The position numbers were made by a program, and so were the translations under genes. From CAIKMD01 sp963729935 (GTDB taxonomy: Bacteria > Pseudomonadota > Alphaproteobacteria > ATCC43930 > CGMCC-115725), in the NCBI GenBank assembly GCA_963729935.1, contig CAVSPW010000005.1, forward strand, positions 310,001 to 374,000: a DNA stretch of 64,000 nt, written 5' to 3'. Positions 17,772-25,789 of the stretch are shown here, piece by piece. The stretch's first letter is position 1; each line of letters begins with the position of its first letter. The notes under the pieces are model-generated. The model had not been told where the DNA came from. It saw only the letters and a program-made list of their open reading frames with translations, and did not search any database.

Positions 17772-18803
17772 TCAGCGCCCGGCCTGTTGCGGCGCCGCGA
17801 TATTGGCCGGGACGTAATGCATTTCCGTCAAGGTCGAATCGAGCAGCTTGCGCGCAAGGTAATGCTCCGGATCGGGCAACGGCTTGTCGGCCGCCCATTG
17901 ATGCGCCTTGATCATGGTCTGGCGGCGTGATTCGAAGACTTTCCGGAACAGATCCTTCGGCACTTCGGCGCCGAACAGATCGTGCAGCTGGTCCCAGATG
18001 ATGCCGGCTTCCTCCGGCGTCTTGATGCCGAGATATTTTTGCAGGATCGGGACCGAACCCGCCTTGTTGTCGCGGAAATACATCACGGCCTTGGCGATGG
18101 CGCGGATGAAGTGCTTCGTCGTTTCCTGATTCTTGTCGAAGTAGGATTGCAAGGTCCAGATCGTGCCGCCCACGCGCGGCAGGTAATCGCCGGTGCGCAG
18201 CAGCACCTTGTAACCGGCCGCGACGGCGACCGCAGCATGCGGAACCGAAACCAGGATCCCCTGCACGTCGCCATTGATCAACGAGGCAACCTCGCCCGCT
18301 TCGCTTTGGAACGAGATCACCTTGTAATCCTTGCCCGGATCCAGGTGAAAGAAGCGCGAGAGCGTGGCCGCGCCCTCGTCGTAATTGGCGCCGCCTTCCT
18401 GCCCGTAGCCCAAGGTCTTGCCCTTGAGATCCTCGGGCTTGGCGATGCTCTTCGGGACGACGATCTCCCATTGCGATTTGAGCAATTCGCCGACGACGTA
18501 GATGATCTTGGCGCCCGACAAGGCCGCCTGCGCGCCGCCCGAGGGAATCGGCACGAAATTGATCTGCCCCGCGAGCGCGGCCTTCACCAGGGCCTGCCCG
18601 GTCAGCTCGATGAAACGCGCATCGAGGCCTTCTTCCTTGTAGAAGCCGCGATCCATCGCGACATAGGTCGGGATGTGGAAGCCGTTGCCGCCCGTCGCCA
18701 TGCCGACGGTGATCTTGGCGTCGGCCGCCGCCGGACCGGCGAGCGCGAGCGAGCCGGCGACCGCCGCGATGAGGGTCGAAAAAAAGACTGCGGATAGACG
18801 CAT
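17772..18803 (-). CDS. ABC transporter substrate-binding protein (NMT1/SsuA-like)
   Basis: A 343-residue exported protein. The ATG at 18803 is chosen because GGGGAGG stands eight bases before it and it begins a Sec signal peptide (MRLSAVFFSTLIAAVAGSLA, then GPAAADAK). The mature part starts KITVGMATGGNGFHIPTYVA and has the NMT1 pattern FYKEEGLD. It is convergent with the ABC operon at 15342-17771 and is its likely receptor. An earlier in-frame start would add 36 charged residues in front of the signal and is rejected. Confidence 0.9.
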   Translation of the reverse strand: MRLSAVFFSTLIAAVAGSLALAGPAAADAKITVGMATGGNGFHIPTYVAMDRGFYKEEGLDARFIELTGQALVKAALAGQINFVPIPSGGAQAALSGAKIIYVVGELLKSQWEIVVPKSIAKPEDLKGKTLGYGQEGGANYDEGAATLSRFFHLDPGKDYKVISFQSEAGEVASLINGDVQGILVSVPHAAVAVAAGYKVLLRTGDYLPRVGGTIWTLQSYFDKNQETTKHFIRAIAKAVMYFRDNKAGSVPILQKYLGIKTPEEAGIIWDQLHDLFGAEVPKDLFRKVFESRRQTMIKAHQWAADKPLPDPEHYLARKLLDSTLTEMHYVPANIAAPQQAGR

Positions 18804-18948
18804 GATGTTTAACCTCCCCAATAGGCCGATCGATGGTGAACGGCGCGAGACGCGTTCGGTCTCTTTTTTGTCGATTGATTGAGTGTCGTCCGAGGCGGCG
18901 CTCTCTGTCAACCCGATGTCGCGCTACCCCAAAGGAGGCGGCCTCGTT

Positions 18949-19758
18949 TCAGCCCCGGGGACTGCGCCCGCGCTGCCGCGACCTGCCTGCGTCCGGAACC
19001 GATCCGCGGCCGAAATCCGGGCTTGCATCGCGCGGGCGTGCGATCTGGAAAGACGCGGTGCGCCGGGGCTGCAGCATCGCGACGCCGCGCCGGCGCAGGA
19101 CCAGGACCAGCGCCATGCCCGCGATAAATCCCCCGACATGGGCCCAGAAGGCGACGCCCGCCTGGTCCGCCGAGGCCGCGCCGGCGCTCAGAAGCTGGAG
19201 CAGGAACCACAGACCCAACAAAATCACCGCCGGCACGGTCAGAAGCCGCACCAGGATGATGATCCAGATGAACACGACGACATTGCTGCGCGGATAGAGC
19301 ACGAGATAGGCGCCGAGAACCCCGGCGATGGCGCCGCTGGCGCCGATCATCGGCACGGTGGAGCCCGGCGCGACCGAGGCTTGGGTGAGGGCCGCAATCA
19401 CGCCGCACAGGAGATAGAGCGCGACATAGCGCGGCGCCCCGAGCGCCGATTCGACGCCTTTGCCGAAGATCCAGAGATAGAGCATGTTGCCGCCGAGATG
19501 GAGCCAGCTTTCGTGCAGGAACATGCAGGTGACGGTGGTCGCCCAGGGCGGCACGATCTGGAGCTCGCGCGGCAATTCGGCATGGCCGAACAGCACCGCC
19601 GGGACCATGCCGAGGCTCAGCGCCGCCTCATTGCCGGCCGCAGGGCTCAAACCGGCCTGCCATAGAAAGACCAAGACGCAGGCTCCGATCAACCCATAGG
19701 TGACGATCGGAACGCGGCGCCGCGGCGTGTCGTCGTAGAGCGGGATTGCTAAGAACAT
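18949..19758 (-). CDS. Rhomboid-family intramembrane serine protease
   Basis: A 269-residue polytopic protein with the rhomboid landmarks: HLGGNMLYLWIFG in the second segment, catalytic Ser141 in GASGAIAG and catalytic His207 in FWAHVGGFIAGM. Rhomboids cleave within membrane segments of partner proteins. The C-terminal 45 residues are basic, Arg-rich and probably disordered. It stands alone between the NMT1-type binding protein and an FAD monooxygenase with no visible link to either. Confidence 0.93.
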   Translation of the reverse strand: MFLAIPLYDDTPRRRVPIVTYGLIGACVLVFLWQAGLSPAAGNEAALSLGMVPAVLFGHAELPRELQIVPPWATTVTCMFLHESWLHLGGNMLYLWIFGKGVESALGAPRYVALYLLCGVIAALTQASVAPGSTVPMIGASGAIAGVLGAYLVLYPRSNVVVFIWIIILVRLLTVPAVILLGLWFLLQLLSAGAASADQAGVAFWAHVGGFIAGMALVLVLRRRGVAMLQPRRTASFQIARPRDASPDFGRGSVPDAGRSRQRGRSPRG

Positions 19759-19825
19759 CGAAGCGAGGTTGTCTCAAAACGCGGCAACATCTTAACGCAT
19801 CGAGCCGCGCGCCGCGCGGGGCCGA

Positions 19826-21499
19826 TCACCCGCCCGTCACCCGTGCGAGAAGCGCCGCGCAATCCTCGGGCATGCGGTTGCCGCGCCAGGCCACGTGTTG
19901 ATCGGGCCGGATCAGCACCAGATCGCGCTCGTAAAGATCGCGCGCCTCGAGCCGGTCGAGCCGTAGAATCTTAAGCGGCAGGCCACGCGCCGCGGCGGCC
20001 TTTTCAAGGTTGCGCGTTTCGACCGTGCCGCCGCTCAAATCGAGCAGGGTGAAACCGGGTCCCAAACGATCGAAGAGCGATTCGCCGGCACCGAGCCAGA
20101 GATGCGGCGCCCTTCCGCCCGGGCACGCACTCGGCACGTAAACGTCCGGATCATCGCGCGGCGGGGCCGTCCCGTCCTCGGCGATGATCGGCGAGCCGTC
20201 ATAACGCGCGCCCAGCTGCACGCCGAGAGAGGCGAACTCCGGACTGAAATTCGCGAGATAGGCGCCGGTCTCGCGTCGCGCGGCGAGACCGGCCGGCGAA
20301 TCCTCCTCGATCGCGGCGCCGATCGGCACTTCGGCGACGCTCACACCCAAACGCCGCGCCGCGCCCGTGTTGCGCAACGCGATCGGACGGCGCTCGCTCT
20401 CGTAGGTCGCGAGCAAGCTCTTGCCGCCCCAGCCCTGAACCATCGCCGCAAGCTTCCAGCCGAGATTGGCGACATCGTCGATGCCGGTGTTCATGCCGAA
20501 GCCGCCGGCGGGCGTGAAGAGATGGGTCGCGTCGCCGGCGAGCAGAGCCCTGCCCAGGCCGAATTTTTCGGCCACCAGCGCGCGGCCGGCGATCCAGGTC
20601 GAATGGCCGATCATCTCGAGATCGAGCGCCGCACCGGCCGAAGCCAGGAAGCGGCGCGCAATCCGCGCGCCGTCTGGTTTCTCGTCGGCCGATTTGAGCC
20701 GCGTGTTGAAAATGAATTCCGCGACGCCGTCGAGAGCCACCGTGTTGCTGTGGACCTCGCGATTGACCGCGCGATATTGCCAGCAGCGCGGCGCCGCGAC
20801 CGCACGATAGAAATCGGGCACGCGCAGATGGGTCGCCACCATCGGCCCGTCGAGATAGGCCTCGCTCCCGCCCGGCCCTTCGCCGCTGTAGCGGATGCCG
20901 AGCTTGCGCCGCGTCGCGCTCTGGCCGCCGTCGCAGCCAACGAGGTAATCGCAGACGATCTCCCGGCGCCGGCCCGTGGACATATCTTCGATCACCGCGG
21001 TGACGCGGTCGCCCTGATCGCGCCAATCGACGCAAGACCAGCCGAAACGGCATTCGACGGGAGCGAGGCTTTGCAAATGCGCGTAGAGGAAACGCTCCAC
21101 ATACATCTGGTTGCAGCGAAAGATCGGCTCGGGCACTTGATCGGTCGCCGCCGCCCTGCGTGCGGCAAGCTTTTTCTCATGCTCCGAGGGCATGGCGAGG
21201 CGGGCCAATTCCCAGCCGGTGAAACGGGTGAAATAGCCGACATCGGTCGGATAGTCGCCCGGGAGCCCGAGACTTCGGATGGATTCGGCAATACGGATGC
21301 GGCGGTAATGCTCCATCGTGCGCGAATTATGCGTGCTGCCCTTGGGATGCCAGCGCGGCCGGTCGTCGCTGTTGAGGATCATGCAGCGAACACCGAGCGC
21401 GGCCAGGTTCATGGCGAGAACCATCCCGACCGGCCCACCGCCGACGATGAGGATCGGCGTCGAGGCCCGATCCGTCGATATGGAGTCTTCGCGTTTCAT
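19826..21499 (-). CDS. FAD-dependent aromatic-type monooxygenase (MhpA-like, with C-terminal domain)
   Basis: A 557-residue class A flavoprotein hydroxylase. It shows GGGPVGMVLAMNLA near residue 20, the DG motif GCDGGQSATRR, the GD motif LLAGDATHLFTPAGG, and a C-terminal thioredoxin-like domain ending RPDQHVAWRGN, as in the MhpA and polyketide hydroxylase group. These enzymes hydroxylate phenolic rings with NAD(P)H and O2. It follows the MFS gene (21632-22903) on the same strand but with a strong stem-loop between them. Substrate is unknown. Confidence 0.9.
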   Translation of the reverse strand: MKREDSISTDRASTPILIVGGGPVGMVLAMNLAALGVRCMILNSDDRPRWHPKGSTHNSRTMEHYRRIRIAESIRSLGLPGDYPTDVGYFTRFTGWELARLAMPSEHEKKLAARRAAATDQVPEPIFRCNQMYVERFLYAHLQSLAPVECRFGWSCVDWRDQGDRVTAVIEDMSTGRRREIVCDYLVGCDGGQSATRRKLGIRYSGEGPGGSEAYLDGPMVATHLRVPDFYRAVAAPRCWQYRAVNREVHSNTVALDGVAEFIFNTRLKSADEKPDGARIARRFLASAGAALDLEMIGHSTWIAGRALVAEKFGLGRALLAGDATHLFTPAGGFGMNTGIDDVANLGWKLAAMVQGWGGKSLLATYESERRPIALRNTGAARRLGVSVAEVPIGAAIEEDSPAGLAARRETGAYLANFSPEFASLGVQLGARYDGSPIIAEDGTAPPRDDPDVYVPSACPGGRAPHLWLGAGESLFDRLGPGFTLLDLSGGTVETRNLEKAAAARGLPLKILRLDRLEARDLYERDLVLIRPDQHVAWRGNRMPEDCAALLARVTGG

Positions 21500-21577
21500 G
21501 CCCGTGCTCGCGCTCGTCGGCGCCCAGCATAGCGCATCGTTCCCGGTATAACGCGGGAGAGTTCCTGCAAGCGCGCG

Positions 21578-21610
21578 ACCCGCCTTCGCCGCGGGGGCGA
21601 AGGCGGGTCG
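21578..21610 (-). terminator. Stem-loop terminator after the MFS gene
   Basis: A perfect 14-base-pair stem (21578-21591 with 21597-21610) with a five-base loop lies 22 bases after the MFS stop and before the FAD monooxygenase start. No T-run follows in either direction. It may end MFS transcription or lower read-through into the monooxygenase gene. Confidence 0.55.
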
Positions 21611-21631
21611 AATTTCGTTCTCCGTCCGGCG

Positions 21632-22903
21632 CTAGGTCCGCTCGCCGACGAAGTCGGTCAGCTCGCGCCGCGTCGTCTCCGCCGCGAACCAGAAGAAGAG
21701 CGGGGCGAGAAGCACGAAGGACACGGCAAGCAACGGGAGCCCAGCCGCGATCGAATGCGAGGTGGCAATCCAGCCCAAGATCGCCGGCGCCGTCGAGCCG
21801 GCCGCGGTGCCGAAGGCAAAGGAGGCGCCGACGGCGGTGCCGCGAATCTGGGTCGGGAAGATCTCGGTCGTGTAGCCAAGCCCGGTGCCGAAGCTTCCCG
21901 TGATGAGGAAGTTCGTCGCCAAGCCGACCCAGAAAAGGCTCGTCGGCGTTTCGAGGTGACCCAAGATGACGAGACAAATCGCGGCCGGAATGACGAAGGC
22001 CGGAATCACATAGCGGCGGCCGAACCGGTCGCACAGCGCGCCGCAGAACCAATAGGCGATGATCGCGACGAACATCCAGACCGAGAGATAGCTTGCCGTC
22101 GTCTGGAAGCCGAGATGCTTTTCATTGGCGAGGAATTGCGGCATCCAGGCCGACCAGCCGACCCAGGTGAAGAGGTAAAAGAAATAGACCAGCGTCGCGA
22201 TCAGCATTTCGCGCGGGTATTCGCGCACCGGCGACCAGATGTCGAGCTGCTTCTTGAGGCCCTCTTTCACCATCGCCGCGGTGACGTGCTGGAAGCGCGG
22301 GCTCTCTTTGACGCCGCGCGCCACCCAAAAGACCATCAGCGCCGGCAAGAGCCCGAGCCAGTAGAGCGCGCGCCATCCCCAGAGCGGCACAACGATGATC
22401 GCGGCGAGCGAGCACAGCATGTAGCCGAAGGGATAGCCGCCGACGAGGCCACCCAAGGCGGTTGCGCGCCATCGGGTCGGGGCGGTTTCGCTGACCATCA
22501 CCATCCCGACCGGCGTCTCGCCCGCCAAGGCGATACGCGTGATCGAGGAGTAGATCAAAAGGCTCAGCGGACCCATCGCGAAACCCGTCAAGCCCGAGCA
22601 GAGCGAGAAACCCAGGATCGAGAGGATCAGCACCGGCTTGCGCCCGTAAAGATCGGCGAGCGCCGGGAAAGTGAAGGTGCCGATGAGCCCGATCCAACGC
22701 GACAGCGTGGTGATGTTTCCCATCGTCGCCGGCGTGATCCCCCACTCCTTGATGAGGAGCGGGGTGATGAGCTGCATCACCGTCATCTCGTAGACGTCGA
22801 ACGCCCAGGCGAGAATGCAGATGCCCAGCACCGCGGCGCTGTATCCGGTCCACCGCTCCGTCGCCGGTGCGGCGGCCGTAAATTCGGGTGTCGAAATTGC
22901 CAT
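21632..22903 (-). CDS. MFS transporter (metabolite:H+ symporter type)
   Basis: A 423-residue MFS protein with about twelve segments, the loop 2-3 motif ALADLYGRKP and a central cytoplasmic loop rich in charged residues. The ATG at 22903 (MAISTPEF) is chosen for the GAGAGAGGGG in front of it; the longer frame adds 25 residues without a better site. It lies upstream of the aromatic-type FAD monooxygenase, so it may import an aromatic acid (inference from context). Confidence 0.88.
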   Translation of the reverse strand: MAISTPEFTAAAPATERWTGYSAAVLGICILAWAFDVYEMTVMQLITPLLIKEWGITPATMGNITTLSRWIGLIGTFTFPALADLYGRKPVLILSILGFSLCSGLTGFAMGPLSLLIYSSITRIALAGETPVGMVMVSETAPTRWRATALGGLVGGYPFGYMLCSLAAIIVVPLWGWRALYWLGLLPALMVFWVARGVKESPRFQHVTAAMVKEGLKKQLDIWSPVREYPREMLIATLVYFFYLFTWVGWSAWMPQFLANEKHLGFQTTASYLSVWMFVAIIAYWFCGALCDRFGRRYVIPAFVIPAAICLVILGHLETPTSLFWVGLATNFLITGSFGTGLGYTTEIFPTQIRGTAVGASFAFGTAAGSTAPAILGWIATSHSIAAGLPLLAVSFVLLAPLFFWFAAETTRRELTDFVGERT

Positions 22904-23180
22904 TGAACGCCCCCTCTCTCGCTGAACGCGAGTTGTGTGATTTTGGCGCGTGGCTTTGACCGGGACGCGCCCGATCAAATCCTCCCGCGGCTAGACTGCG
23001 CCTCGGGCGTGGGGCCGGTCAAGTGACATGCGTGACGCGCGCCGATGCCGTCGGCGGTCTCGGCAATGCTGTCTTAAAGTCGGAACGAAGGCTCCGGGCG
23101 CGCGGCGCCTCTCCTCCGCGCGTCCTTTGATCCCACGATTCTTGCGCTCTTCATCGCCGCGATCGCCGGCGGCCTCGCGC

Positions 23181-23708
23181 TCAAGACTTGGCGATGTCGC
23201 CGCGGGCGAAATATTCGTCGTAATGGCCTTGGCCGCAATCCTGGCCGCGGCCGACATACTGGAATTCCCAATAATTGTCGTCGAGGTCGCGGAAATAGAA
23301 CGAATAGCCGCCATGATGGTCGGTGATGCGCGAGATCTGGTGGATGCCGTAGCGGTCCTTGAGCTCATGCGCCAGCGCGAGCGCGCGATCGACCTCTTCG
23401 CGCGAGGCGAGGTCGATGCCCCAATGATGCTGGCGATCGACCGGCCTGACGTGATCGCCGACCTCGAGGCAGACGATCGCGCAATAGCCGCCCTTGCGCA
23501 GGAGCAGGCCGCGCGGCACGTGCTGGACGCAATCGAGACCCAGGAACTCCTCGTAGAACCGGCGCGACGCCGCGAGGTTCCGGCAGGTGATCGTTCCATG
23601 GGAGAGAATGACCGGCCGATTGAGCGGCGCGGCGCGTCCATCGACCGGCGTCGCGGCCGTATCCGGCGCTGCGGCGGATTCTGCGCTATCGGATCGCTCG
23701 GCGGCCAT
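23181..23708 (-). CDS. VOC-superfamily protein (glyoxalase/dioxygenase fold)
   Basis: A 175-residue protein with one vicinal-oxygen-chelate unit. Likely metal ligands are His in SHGTITCRNL, His in HHWGIDLAS and Glu in NYWEFQYV. The ATG at 23708 (MAAERSDS) has GAGGAAAGG upstream; the first 35 residues are Ala-rich and probably disordered. It is last in the operon molybdenum hydroxylase subunit, alpha/beta hydrolase, luciferase-like monooxygenase, VOC. It might be a ring-cleaving dioxygenase, an isomerase or a binding protein. Confidence 0.8.
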   Translation of the reverse strand: MAAERSDSAESAAAPDTAATPVDGRAAPLNRPVILSHGTITCRNLAASRRFYEEFLGLDCVQHVPRGLLLRKGGYCAIVCLEVGDHVRPVDRQHHWGIDLASREEVDRALALAHELKDRYGIHQISRITDHHGGYSFYFRDLDDNYWEFQYVGRGQDCGQGHYDEYFARGDIAKS

Positions 23709-23782
23709 GATGGTGTCCCTTTCCTCGGCTTCGTCAAAACGGAGGTTATCGTAAGACTGGGCCGGGTCGCCAGCGGACCACA

Positions 23783-24925
23783 CTATTTTTTCAAATGCGG
23801 CATCACCTCGGCGGTGAAGAGCTCGATGCTGCGTCGCGCCAATTCGTCGGAAAGTATGCCGAATTGGAACATGGGCAGCAGGATTCCGAGCCCAGTCCGG
23901 TCGCGCATCTCTTCGATCTTGGCGCGCACCGTCTTCGGGCTTCCGATGAGCGCGGTGCCGCTATCGATGAGGAAATCGGCGCTTTGGAAGCCGCGGCTCC
24001 CGAGCGAGGTCCGCATCTTGAAGAAATTCTTCATCGAGGTTTGCGAGGTGTAGCCGGGCGGAACCAGCATTTCGATCGGCATGCGCAGGAAATTGTTGAA
24101 AAGGGTCTCGATGGCCCTCCCCGCTTCCTGACGCGCGCGCTCGTCGGTTTCGGCGACATAGAGCGGGCACGCCCAGCCGAGCTGCCCTTCATCCGCCTCG
24201 TAGCCGAATTTGCGTGCCTGGTCCCGATAGTTGTTGAGGTAGCGCGTCACCAGCTCGGTCGAGGAGAAAGTGACGAGGAAGGGATATTTCCGGTCCGGAT
24301 GCGCCGCCCAGACGACGGTCTCGCTCGATCCTTGCGACGGGATCCAGATGGGCGGATGCGGTGTCTGGTAGGGACGCGGCCAGAGATTGACATAGCGCAC
24401 GTTGAAATGTTGGCCGTCGAAAGGAAACGGCCCCAATTGAGTCCAAGCCTTGATGATCAGATCATGCGCCTCGTGGAAGCGCTCATGCGAGAAATAAGGA
24501 TTGGTCCCGGCCGAATGATACTCGGCGCCGATGCCGCGCACGAAGCCGCAAATGAGGCGGCCCTTCGAAAGATTGTCGAGCATCGCGTATTCTTCCGCGA
24601 TGAAGATCGGATTGTTCACGATCGGCAAGGCGCGGCCCAGCACCGCGATCTTGACCGTCTTGGTGCGCTGGATGAGTGCGCTCGCGATGAGATTGGGCGC
24701 CGGCATCATGCCGTAGGTCGTCTGGTGATGCTCGTTGACCGCGATTCCGTCGAAACCGAGCCTTTCGCAATCCGCGAGAAAATCGATATAGGCCGCGTAT
24801 TCCTCGGCGCCCTTCACCGGGTCGTAGAGACTGTTGGGAAGGACGACCCAGCTCGATCGATGCTTCGAGGCTTCCTCGAGGTCGACATGCCGGTAAGGCA
24901 TCAGATGAAACGAGATGAGTTTCAT
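23783..24925 (-). CDS. LLM-class (bacterial luciferase-like) flavin-dependent monooxygenase
   Basis: A 380-residue TIM-barrel flavoprotein. Family landmarks are NEHHQTTYG, the strand and loop KIAVLGRALPIVNNP, and MLDNLSKGRL followed by FVRGIG. These enzymes use reduced FMN supplied by a reductase, or F420. AAAGGAG stands seven bases before the ATG at 24925, and the start overlaps the alpha/beta hydrolase stop by four bases. An extension upstream in the same frame only reads hydrolase DNA out of phase. The operon suggests oxidation of a ring or C-N bond before hydrolysis (inference). Confidence 0.9.
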   Translation of the reverse strand: MKLISFHLMPYRHVDLEEASKHRSSWVVLPNSLYDPVKGAEEYAAYIDFLADCERLGFDGIAVNEHHQTTYGMMPAPNLIASALIQRTKTVKIAVLGRALPIVNNPIFIAEEYAMLDNLSKGRLICGFVRGIGAEYHSAGTNPYFSHERFHEAHDLIIKAWTQLGPFPFDGQHFNVRYVNLWPRPYQTPHPPIWIPSQGSSETVVWAAHPDRKYPFLVTFSSTELVTRYLNNYRDQARKFGYEADEGQLGWACPLYVAETDERARQEAGRAIETLFNNFLRMPIEMLVPPGYTSQTSMKNFFKMRTSLGSRGFQSADFLIDSGTALIGSPKTVRAKIEEMRDRTGLGILLPMFQFGILSDELARRSIELFTAEVMPHLKK

Positions 24926-25704
24926 CGGGCGGCTCCTTTCAGGAATTCGCGCACCTGCCGGCTGACCGGCTCCGCTTTCTCGACATGCGGCAGATGACCC
25001 GATTCCTCCACCATGATGAGGCGCGCGTCGGGCAGAGTGTCGCGCCATAGCGGCGCGTAGGCGGGCGGCATGACCTTGTCGTCGTCGCCCCAGACCACGA
25101 GTGCCGGGAGCTTGATCCGGTGCAGCCATTTCTCCAGGTCCGGATCGAACCAGCGTGGATCCCAACCCAGCTTCGTCGCGGTGAAGCGGTTTTTCAGCAG
25201 GATATCCATCTGTTCTTCGGTCGGCTGCAAGGCAAGAAGGCGCTCGGCGAAGCGTTGATCGTGGAAGAGATTGCGTATCCCCTCCTCTGGCCCCCAGATG
25301 AAGGTGTCGCCCGCCGGCACGCCCTCGACCCGGATGCCCGCGGGCGCCAGCAAAGTGAGGCTCGAAAAGCGCGCGCGGTCGCGCACGAGAATCTCGGCCG
25401 CGATCCAGCCGCCCAGCGAATGTCCGACCAAATGGACGCGGTCGAGACCGAGCGTCTCCATGAAATCGAGATAGAACATCGCCATGTCCGGCACATTGCG
25501 GATGAATGCCGGATCGTCGGAAGCACCGAAGCCCGGATGCTCGGGCACGAGCAGTTCGTAACCGTCCGCGAGCGCGTCGAAGAACGGCAACCACTGCATC
25601 AATCCGCCCGCGCCATGGAGGAAGAGCACCTTCTCGCCCTTACCGGCGCGATGGACCTTGATGTTGACGTCTCGGATCTTGACGGTGCTCGCTTGAGCCG
25701 GCAT
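24922..25704 (-). CDS. Alpha/beta hydrolase (meta-cleavage-product hydrolase type)
   Basis: A 260-residue hydrolase with the oxyanion region FLHGAGG, nucleophile Ser96 in GHSLGG, and His237 in ESGHLPHVEKAEP, the layout of MhpC/BphD C-C hydrolases and related esterases. The ATG at 25704 (MPAQASTV) has GGGAG upstream. It lies 85 bases after the molybdenum hydroxylase subunit gene and is coupled by a four-base overlap to the luciferase-like gene. Confidence 0.9.
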   Translation of the reverse strand: MPAQASTVKIRDVNIKVHRAGKGEKVLFLHGAGGLMQWLPFFDALADGYELLVPEHPGFGASDDPAFIRNVPDMAMFYLDFMETLGLDRVHLVGHSLGGWIAAEILVRDRARFSSLTLLAPAGIRVEGVPAGDTFIWGPEEGIRNLFHDQRFAERLLALQPTEEQMDILLKNRFTATKLGWDPRWFDPDLEKWLHRIKLPALVVWGDDDKVMPPAYAPLWRDTLPDARLIMVEESGHLPHVEKAEPVSRQVREFLKGAAR

Positions 25705-25789
25705 GGCGTCGCTCCCTTTTCGTTGCCTGCGAGGATAACCGGTTACGCGGCCGTGACCAATCCTTGCTTGCACAGCATTTGAATGATTA

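Noticed and set aside
18847..18869. GAGAC/GTCTC stem followed by six T residues on the plus strand
   Set aside because: It resembles a small intrinsic terminator, but no plus-strand gene ends there and it lies in the leader of a minus-strand gene; the five-base stem is weak.
23028..24053. A 341-codon plus-strand frame opposite the VOC and luciferase-like genes
   Set aside because: Antisense shadow of two genes with good start sites and motifs.
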